Source: an uncultured Streptococcus sp. (GTDB taxonomy: Bacteria; Bacillota; Bacilli; Lactobacillales; Streptococcaceae). From it: 7,765 bases of DNA. Positions 1 through 4,696 of the stretch are shown piece after piece. The stretch is from assembly GCF_943912555.1 (NCBI RefSeq), contig NZ_CALTUR010000088.1, positions 1 to 7,765 of the forward strand, in the 5' to 3' direction. Position numbers and translations under genes: made by a program. Numbering within the stretch: the first letter of the stretch is position 1; each line of letters begins with the position of its first letter. The notes under the pieces were generated by a model. That model had not been told where the DNA came from and ran no database searches. It saw only the letters and a list, made by a program, of their open reading frames with translations.

Positions 1-51
1 GAATTCAAACGTTTGCGTAAAATCCACATTCAAAAAATTTTGAAAAAATAA
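1..51 (+). CDS. Possible C-terminal end of a convergent gene (partial)
   Basis: Frame 1 of the plus strand is open from the window edge to a TAA at 49-51. It encodes a short, very basic tail (EFKRLRKIHIQKILKK). Its stop falls 28 bases before the end of the convergent amidotransferase gene, which is where a convergent neighbour would end. Sixteen codons are too few to identify a family, and a 16-codon open frame in AT-rich DNA can arise by chance. A real gene would extend leftwards out of the window. No function is proposed. Confidence 0.35.
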   Translation, partial: EFKRLRKIHIQKILKK

Positions 52-81
52 AAGAAAGAACGACCAGATACCCCAGTCGTT
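40..81 (-). terminator. Probable intrinsic terminator of the amidotransferase gene
   Basis: Read on the minus strand, an inverted repeat with arms at 76-81 and 59-64 (AACGAC / GTCGTT, plus one possible G-U pair) closes a loop of about 9-11 bases. It is followed by a T-rich but interrupted tract (complement of 40-58). The first arm overlaps the stop codon of the amidotransferase gene. The stem is short, so termination may be partial. The other strand has no clear T tract. Confidence 0.45.
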
Positions 82-769
82 ACAATTCATTCAATAAATA
101 CTCAAATAATTCTAAATTACCATCTTCTTCATTAACCAGAAACTCTGGATGCCACTGCAACCCGATAATGCGATGTTCGTCGATAGACTCAATCGCTTCG
201 ATGGTTTGGTCTCTTGGATCAATAGCAGTTACACGGAAATTAGGTGCCAAATCTTTAATACTCTGGCGATGGACGGAATTGACCTGACTTTCTTTCCCAA
301 ACAGCTTGGCCACCACGCTTCCTTCTACTGTCTCAATAGAGTGAGATGTTCCGAAAGGTAGGCCTTGCCAGTGACCTTCGATTTCTTGATTGAGCGTTCC
401 ACCAAAGGCAACATTGACAAGTTGAACACCGCGACAGATTGCCATAATTGGTTTATTCTGACGAAGCGCTTCTTTCAAGAGGGCCAATTCAAATTCATCA
501 CGCACTAGATTGTAATCATCGCTCTCGATGGTCTTTTTCTCTCCATAAAACTGAGGGTGGACATTTTGGCCACCTGTCAAAATGAGTTTGTCAATCATTT
601 CCACATAATCGCGCACAACTGACTCATCACCAACAGGAATGACTAAAGGGAGACCACCGACTTGACGGATGCTCTCTGCGAATCTACAAGATACAGATGA
701 ATGAATGTTTTTGCCTTCTGCGTCTACGGGACATAGATTTGCAGCAACTCCTACAACCGTTCTAGGCAT
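80..769 (-). CDS. Class I glutamine amidotransferase-like hydrolase (peptidase C26 / PuuD-like)
   Basis: The predicted protein has 229 residues and covers a single class I glutamine amidotransferase domain. The nucleophile elbow is at 111-114 (ICRG, Cys112) and the His-x-Glu part of the triad is in QWHPEF (His207, Glu209). The segment LTGGQNVHPQFYG at 64-76 is typical of the C26 branch, which includes gamma-glutamyl-GABA hydrolase PuuD and gamma-glutamyl hydrolases. There is no synthetase domain, signal peptide or membrane segment, so it is probably a free-standing cytoplasmic hydrolase of gamma-glutamyl compounds; the substrate cannot be read from the sequence. The frame stays open to 832, but the start at 769 is preferred: AAAGGAGA (776-783) sits 6 bases upstream and the MPRTVVGVAAN start fits the family, whereas the longer form would run into the 17-bp duplication and the BOX element. 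It appears to be transcribed from its own promoter near 973-1001. No polyamine genes are visible nearby, so a putrescine-degradation role is not supported. Confidence 0.9.
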   Translation of the reverse strand: MPRTVVGVAANLCPVDAEGKNIHSSVSCRFAESIRQVGGLPLVIPVGDESVVRDYVEMIDKLILTGGQNVHPQFYGEKKTIESDDYNLVRDEFELALLKEALRQNKPIMAICRGVQLVNVAFGGTLNQEIEGHWQGLPFGTSHSIETVEGSVVAKLFGKESQVNSVHRQSIKDLAPNFRVTAIDPRDQTIEAIESIDEHRIIGLQWHPEFLVNEEDGNLELFEYLLNEL

Positions 770-775
770 GATGTC

Positions 776-783
776 TCTCCTTT
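776..783 (-). promoter_or_regulatory. Ribosome binding site that fixes the amidotransferase start
   Basis: AAAGGAGA on the minus strand lies 6 bases before the ATG at 769-767. No comparable site precedes the longer open frame's first ATG at 832. Confidence 0.8.
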
Positions 784-821
784 CGAATGTTAATACTCTT
801 CGAATGTTAATACTCTTCGAA
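782..821. repeat. 17-bp tandem duplication next to the BOX element
   Basis: The unit CGAATGTTAATACTCTT occurs at 784-800 and again, identically, at 801-817; the period-17 match extends over 782-821. Each copy contains the BOX terminal sequence ATACTCTTCGAA, so part of the BOX left end is present twice. The repeat separates the BOX from the amidotransferase ribosome binding site and probably arose by slippage or imprecise insertion. Confidence 0.9.
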
Positions 822-960
822 AATCTCTTCAAACTACGTCAGCGTCGCCTTACCGTAGGTATGGTTACTGACTTCGTCAGTTCTATCCACAACCTCAAAG
901 CAGTGCTTTGAGCAACCTGCGGCTAGTTTCCTAGTTTGCTCTTTGATTTTCATTGAGTAT
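810..960 (+). repeat. BOX element (boxA-boxB-boxC, one copy of each)
   Basis: This 151-bp stretch matches the pneumococcal BOX repeat as I know it. boxA (about 810-864) contains CGTCAGCGTCGCCTTACCG, which differs at one base from the classical BOXA1R primer site. boxB (about 865-912) has two hairpins: ACTGAC-TTC-GTCAGT at 867-881 and a 9-bp stem CTCAAAGCA-G-TGCTTTGAG at 894-912. boxC (about 913-960) ends in GATTTTCATTGAGTAT. The outer 16 bases (810-825 and 945-960) are imperfect inverted repeats, matching at 13 of 16 positions. BOX elements encode no protein and are thought to be mobilised in trans; they are reported to affect expression of adjacent genes. Here the element lies in the presumed 5' untranslated region of the amidotransferase gene, with boxC transcribed first. 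Confidence 0.93.
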
Positions 961-963
961 AAC

Positions 964-975
964 GATAGTCCTATC
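964..975. repeat. Short palindrome over the amidotransferase promoter
   Basis: GATAGTCCTATC consists of 5-bp arms (GATAG/CTATC) around two bases. It overlaps the inner end of the candidate -10 box (973-978) and the predicted transcription start near 966. It could be a small operator or may be chance. Confidence 0.3.
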
Positions 976-1001
976 ATATCACTCAAAATGCTTTTCGTCT
1001 A
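973..1001 (-). promoter_or_regulatory. Candidate extended -10 promoter for the amidotransferase gene
   Basis: On the minus strand, TAGACG (996-1001, 4 of 6 matches to the -35 consensus) is followed after 17 bases by TATGAT (973-978, 5 of 6). The -10 is preceded by TGA, giving the extended TGn motif common in streptococcal promoters. Transcription would start near 966, so the whole BOX element would lie in a leader of roughly 200 bases. The promoter lies between the patB terminator and the BOX, which suits an independent unit. The rest of 961-1043 is AT-rich and shows nothing else I can support. Confidence 0.5.
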
Positions 1002-1043
1002 ATATGTTTTTTTTAAGGCTGTGATAAATATTTTTTTATGGAC

Positions 1044-1077
1044 AAGAAAAAGCTGCCCATAGGACAACTTTTTTCTT
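1044..1077 (-). terminator. Intrinsic terminator of the patAB operon
   Basis: Minus-strand arms at 1062-1077 and 1044-1058 form a long hairpin with a three-base loop. The upper stem is GTTGTCC paired with GGGCAGC (two G-U pairs), and the lower stem is A-rich on the 5' side and U-rich on the 3' side, with one unpaired A. The U-rich 3' arm serves as the T tract. The 5' arm begins inside the patB stop codon (1076-1078). Confidence 0.8.
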
Positions 1078-2842
1078 ATTCAAAGACAAATTGATTGTAA
1101 TAGAGTTCTGAGTAGAAGCCACCTAGTTTTAAGAGTTCATGGTGATTACCACGTTCAATGACTTCTCCATCTTTGAGGACAATAATCTGGTCTGCATTGA
1201 GAATGGTCTTCAAACGGTGAGCAATGACGAAACTGGTTCTGCCTGCTACAACCGCCTCCATGGCATGCTGAATCTTGCTTTCTGTCACCGTATCTACGTT
1301 CGAAGTGGCTTCATCTAGAATGAGAACTTCTGGATCTGTCATCAGGGTTCGAGCGATAGAAATCAATTGCTTCTGCCCTGTCGAGAAGATGCTCTGGTCA
1401 TCATCTATAAGAGTATCGTACTTATCAGGCAAGCTTTCGATATAGTCGTGGATATGGGTTGCCTTGGCTGCTGCCTCAACCATTTCTTGACTGGCATCTG
1501 GCACACCAAAACGGATATTGTCTCGAATGGTTCCGCTAAACAAGACCGAATCTTGCAAGACAATTCCCACCTTACTTCTGAGACTATCTAAGTCATAGTC
1601 ACGAATGTCTTTACCATCAAAATAAATACCACCAGCATCAACATCATAGAAGCGATTGATAAGGTTCATAATAGTCGTTTTTCCTGAACCTGTCGGTCCA
1701 ACAACCGCTGTCATCTGGCCTTTAGGGGCAGAAATACTGACATCTTTCAAAATAGGTTTATCAGGCAAGTATGAAAAATCAATATGACTGATTTCGACAC
1801 CTTCTTGCAACTTAGTGAAGGTTGAAGCCTTTTCAGGTCGGATTTCTTCCTCTGCATCGAACATTTCCTGAATCCGTTCAGCACCTGTAAAGGCTAACTG
1901 GAGGCTTCCCCAACTAGCTGCAACTTGGATAATAGGCTGGTAGTAGTGCTGTGAAAATTGGGCAAACATAACAATCAAACCTAGGGCTGTACTTGTTTCG
2001 ATAGACTTATCATTCAAAAGTACAGCTGAACCAGCAAAGATGACGATGGCTGTATTAACCAGACTCATCCCATTCATGACAGGGAAAAGAATTCCTGAGA
2101 ACATTCTTCCTTTAAAGGTTGCCTTGCGCACGCGCTCATTTTGTTCAAGAAATCCTGCCATCATATCCTCTTGAATCCCTTGCACAATCACGACTTTTTG
2201 ACCTGAGATACTCTCATCCATATAGGCGTTGAGCTTCCCTACCTCTTTCTGCTGGAGGTTGGTGTATTTGCGTGCCATTTTCACGATGAAAATTAGCATG
2301 AGGAAGGCCACTGGTGTGCTGGCAATGGTGATGAGCGCCAGTGTCACATTTCTCGAAAACATGACAAAAATCAGACCAATGTATAAAACAATATTGCTCA
2401 TGACCTGAACCAAGCTTTCGTTAAAGGCTTGGAGGATATTATCTAAATCACTAGTAAAACGAGACAGGATATCGCCATCTTGTCGGCGGTCAAAGAAAGA
2501 AACCGTCAACCGAGCAAGTTTACCAAAGAGGCCTTTACGCATCTCGTTGGTCGATTCTGCAATCACACGCGTCATAAGACACATGTATATCACACTGGAG
2601 ATAAATAAAACCAAAACTAGCAGGCCAAGATTGACCATGATTCCTGATAGGCTTTGCCAAACAAGTTCTGGATTGCCATTTTGATAAGCTTGAACTAAAT
2701 TGGCTAGCTCTGTTACCGCTTGTCCAGAAAAGACCGGAAAGAGGGCTTGGGCAAGAGTTGATAGAACCAGCATCAGGATGACAACTACAAATGATAGCTT
2801 ATAGACCTTAAAATAATTCCAAAAAAATTTAACTGTCTTCAT
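1076..2842 (-). CDS. patB: ABC multidrug exporter half-transporter PatB
   Basis: The 588-residue protein has an N-terminal transmembrane domain (hydrophobic segments near 15-35, 68-90, 152-187 as a pair, 252-276 and 284-305) and a C-terminal ATPase domain. The ATPase motifs are A-loop Tyr358, Walker A GPTGSGKTT (382-390), Q-loop Gln430, Walker B VLILDE ending in catalytic Glu511, D-loop SNVD (514-517) and switch His542. The signature motif is degenerate: FSTGQ (486-490) instead of LSGGQ. Together with PatA it forms a heterodimeric efflux pump in the membrane; in pneumococcus PatAB exports hydrophilic fluoroquinolones and dyes and is reported to prefer GTP. The frame stays open to 2929, but the start at 2842 is chosen because GGAGG lies 6 bases upstream and MKTVKFFWNYFKVYK is a normal exporter N-terminus; the longer form would overlap patA by 86 bases. 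The gene begins one base after the patA stop, so translational coupling is likely. Confidence 0.93.
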   Translation of the reverse strand: MKTVKFFWNYFKVYKLSFVVVILMLVLSTLAQALFPVFSGQAVTELANLVQAYQNGNPELVWQSLSGIMVNLGLLVLVLFISSVIYMCLMTRVIAESTNEMRKGLFGKLARLTVSFFDRRQDGDILSRFTSDLDNILQAFNESLVQVMSNIVLYIGLIFVMFSRNVTLALITIASTPVAFLMLIFIVKMARKYTNLQQKEVGKLNAYMDESISGQKVVIVQGIQEDMMAGFLEQNERVRKATFKGRMFSGILFPVMNGMSLVNTAIVIFAGSAVLLNDKSIETSTALGLIVMFAQFSQHYYQPIIQVAASWGSLQLAFTGAERIQEMFDAEEEIRPEKASTFTKLQEGVEISHIDFSYLPDKPILKDVSISAPKGQMTAVVGPTGSGKTTIMNLINRFYDVDAGGIYFDGKDIRDYDLDSLRSKVGIVLQDSVLFSGTIRDNIRFGVPDASQEMVEAAAKATHIHDYIESLPDKYDTLIDDDQSIFSTGQKQLISIARTLMTDPEVLILDEATSNVDTVTESKIQHAMEAVVAGRTSFVIAHRLKTILNADQIIVLKDGEVIERGNHHELLKLGGFYSELYYNQFVFE

Positions 2843-2843
2843 T

Positions 2844-4550
2844 TTACTCCTCCTTTCCTTTCTGTGTTTCATAAATTTCACGATAAACGGCATTATTGGC
2901 AACCAAGTCTGCATGCGTGCCTTGGCCAATCAATCGTCCTTGATCTAGAACCAAAATCTTGTCTGCATGGACAACCGAGCTAATTTTTTGAGCAATAATA
3001 ATGGTTGTCGTCCCCTTCAAGTCCTTATCCAAGGCTTCTTGGACCAAGCGCTCTGACTTGGAATCCAAGGCTGAGGTCGAATCGTCAAAAATCAGAATAC
3101 GTGGATTGCTGACAATCCCTCGAGCAATCGACATCCTTTGTTTTTGCCCACCTGAGAAATTGGTTCCCCGTTCTTCAACTGGACTTTCAAAGCTTTTCTC
3201 CATACGATGAATGAATTCACTAGCCTGGGCAATATTGGCTGCGCGCTCCATTTCAAATAGAGTAGCATCTCCCTTACCCTGTCTCAAGTTATCTGCAATC
3301 GTTCCACTAAAGAGAATGGCACGTTGAAGAACGATAGAAACAGTTTTGCGCAGGGTTCCTTCACTCACTTCTCGAATATCCTTACCTCCGATTTTGATAG
3401 CCCCTTCCTGCGGGTCAAAGAGACGTGGAATCAATTGAGCCAAGGTTGATTTTCCTGCACCAGTCGCTCCAACGACACCAACCATTTGACCAGGTTCAAT
3501 AGTAAAGGTCACATCTTTCAGCATCGGTTCCTTGTCCATTGGATAGGTAAAGGTCACATTTTCAAAGCTAAGACTTCCGACCAACTCTTCATCTGGGACA
3601 TCCTTGAAGGTCATGGCTGGCTCTGCGTCCAGAATTTCTCGAATACGACGCATGGAAATCACGGCACGACTGACAGAATTTCCCAAAAATCCAACCATAA
3701 CAATAGTAAAGATAATCTGGCTTAGGTAATTGACAAAGGAAGCAATGGAACCTACAACAGTAGGATCCGACTGAACCATCCCCGTAACTAGCCAAATAGA
3801 GAGGAAGACCGCCCCGTAGCCGACCAACATCATAAAGGGTTCCACTACTGAAAAGGCATAACCGATGTAAAGATTTTGATCAAGAAGCTCGTCTGAAACC
3901 TCCGTAAACTTAGCAAACTGCTCTTTTTCTTGGACAAAGGACTTGACTACACGAACACCACGAAGATTCTCCTTAGCAATAGCATTGATGCGCTCAAGAA
4001 GGGTTTGAAACTTGGCAAAACGAGGTCCCATCATCCCCATCATGACAGCAGTCAAACCAAAAATCAAGACTACCATGAGAACAATTACCCACCACAGAGA
4101 AGGTAAGGTTTGAATCGCCAGGATAAACGAACCGATGAACAAAAGGGGAAGTCTGAAAAGGATTTGGAAGGCCATCATGACCACGTTCTGAATCTGGTTG
4201 ATATCATTTGTCATGCGAACGACTAGATTTCCCGCATTAAATTGTTCAATATTGGCGTAAGAAAAGGTTTGGATTTTACGGAAGGCATCCTCCCGAAGGT
4301 CAGATGAAACTCCTTGGGCAATATAGGCTGCGAGGACAACATTGAGCCCACCAGCAACTAGACCGATCAGGGCCACACCAATCAACCAAGCCCCGATACT
4401 ATAAATAGCTTCATATTTTCCAGCAAGGAGGGCGTCTAAGACTTCCTGCAGATAACGCGGTTGCAAAAGTGAACTAACAACCATCAAGCCTGTCATCAGG
4501 AACGAAGCCAAGGCCTGCCACTTGTAGGTTTTTATTTTCTGAATCAGCAT
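2844..4550 (-). CDS. patA: ABC multidrug exporter half-transporter PatA
   Basis: The 568-residue protein has the exporter layout: hydrophobic segments near 11-30, 51-78, 126-149, 151-173, 237-258 and 265-290, then an ATPase domain. Motifs are A-loop Tyr336, Walker A GATGAGKST (361-369), Q-loop Gln409, an intact signature FSGGQ (465-469) and Walker B ILIFDD (485-490). Two catalytic positions are altered: the Walker B glutamate is Asp490, and the switch histidine is Gln521 (IIIAQKIS). These mark the non-hydrolysing half of heterodimeric exporters such as BmrCD, LmrCD and TM287/288, so PatA supplies the signature for the active site built on PatB's Walker motifs. The start at 4550 is preceded by AAGGAG (4556-4561) with a 5-base spacer. 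Expression should depend on the promoter and attenuator in 4562-4652. In S. pneumoniae, overexpression of this operon is a known cause of fluoroquinolone efflux resistance. Confidence 0.93.
   Translation of the reverse strand: MLIQKIKTYKWQALASFLMTGLMVVSSLLQPRYLQEVLDALLAGKYEAIYSIGAWLIGVALIGLVAGGLNVVLAAYIAQGVSSDLREDAFRKIQTFSYANIEQFNAGNLVVRMTNDINQIQNVVMMAFQILFRLPLLFIGSFILAIQTLPSLWWVIVLMVVLIFGLTAVMMGMMGPRFAKFQTLLERINAIAKENLRGVRVVKSFVQEKEQFAKFTEVSDELLDQNLYIGYAFSVVEPFMMLVGYGAVFLSIWLVTGMVQSDPTVVGSIASFVNYLSQIIFTIVMVGFLGNSVSRAVISMRRIREILDAEPAMTFKDVPDEELVGSLSFENVTFTYPMDKEPMLKDVTFTIEPGQMVGVVGATGAGKSTLAQLIPRLFDPQEGAIKIGGKDIREVSEGTLRKTVSIVLQRAILFSGTIADNLRQGKGDATLFEMERAANIAQASEFIHRMEKSFESPVEERGTNFSGGQKQRMSIARGIVSNPRILIFDDSTSALDSKSERLVQEALDKDLKGTTTIIIAQKISSVVHADKILVLDQGRLIGQGTHADLVANNAVYREIYETQKGKEE
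2849..2856 (-). promoter_or_regulatory. patB ribosome binding site inside the patA 3' end
   Basis: AAAGGAGG on the minus strand, a near-perfect anti-16S match, lies in the last codons of patA and 6 bases before the patB ATG (2842-2840). It decides the patB start and allows a ribosome ending patA to restart on patB. Confidence 0.85.
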
Positions 4551-4561
4551 ACTTTCTCCTT

Positions 4562-4603
4562 AAAAAATAGACAAAAGGGAGCGACAATGCGTCAGCTCCT
4601 TTT
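4562..4603 (-). terminator. Transcriptional attenuator in the patA leader
   Basis: On the minus strand AAAAGGAGC (4595-4603) pairs with GCTCCCTTTT (4573-4582, one bulged C). An inner GAC/GTC pair (4591-4593 with 4583-4585) follows, with one unpaired base on the 5' side, closing a five-base loop. After the stem comes a U-rich tract ending in six T's (complement of 4562-4567), and the patA ribosome binding site begins immediately after. Because the hairpin is downstream of the patA promoter and upstream of patA, it should end most transcripts before the gene. A transcriptional attenuator upstream of pneumococcal patAB has been reported, with disruption giving constitutive overexpression. I see no clear antiterminator pairing in the short leader. 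Confidence 0.85.
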
Positions 4604-4606
4604 CAT
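4592..4606 (-). other. Possible four-codon leader open frame (MKRS)
   Basis: ATG AAA AGG AGC TGA reads on the minus strand starting about 11 bases after the predicted transcription start. Its codons make up the 5' arm of the attenuator. No Shine-Dalgarno site precedes it, so initiation would be weak or nearly leaderless. A ribosome held here would block the hairpin. Translation is unproven and such a short frame can be chance. Confidence 0.25.
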
Positions 4607-4623
4607 TCTGTTTGTGTGATGCT

Positions 4624-4652
4624 ATTCTAGCAAAAAAGTGGGGACTTGTCAA
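4624..4652 (-). promoter_or_regulatory. Strong sigma-A promoter of the patAB operon
   Basis: On the minus strand the -35 is a perfect TTGACA (4647-4652), followed by a 17-base spacer and TAGAAT (4624-4629, 5 of 6). TGC precedes the -10, so it is also an extended -10. The predicted start is an A near 4617, giving a leader of about 67 bases to the patA ATG that includes the attenuator. Confidence 0.85.
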
Positions 4653-4678
4653 AGAAGTATCCTTGATACAGCTAGAAT
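4624..4678. repeat. 8-bp inverted repeat flanking the patA -35 box
   Basis: ATTCTAGC at 4624-4631 and GCTAGAAT at 4671-4678 are perfect inverted copies separated by 39 bases. The inner copy covers the -10 box, which itself lies in the 11-bp palindrome GCTA-TTC-TAGC (4621-4631). The arrangement could be a paired operator, but no regulator is identified. Confidence 0.45.
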
Positions 4679-4696
4679 GATCAGCAATTCTTGGAT

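Noticed and set aside
770..832. N-terminal extension of the amidotransferase through the 17-bp repeats
   Set aside because: The extra residues come from repeat and BOX DNA, and a good ribosome binding site precedes 769.
956..986. TTGAGT and TATACT at the BOX right end as the amidotransferase promoter
   Set aside because: The spacer is 19 bases and there is no extended -10. The TAGACG-17-TATGAT candidate with TGn is better.
2843..2929. N-terminal extension of PatB by 29 residues, starting at 2929
   Set aside because: It would lie inside patA, has no better ribosome binding site, and is not exporter-like. The start at 2842 has GGAGG 6 bases upstream.
4595..4603. AAAGGAG in the attenuator 5' arm as a ribosome binding site for a TTG-started leader peptide
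   Set aside because: The site is buried in the stem, the start would be a rare TTG, and the frame runs out of phase into patA. The stem itself explains the sequence.
4657..4669. GTATC-CTT-GATAC hairpin as the mutS terminator
   Set aside because: A 5-bp AT-rich stem with no T run; it does not look like an intrinsic terminator.
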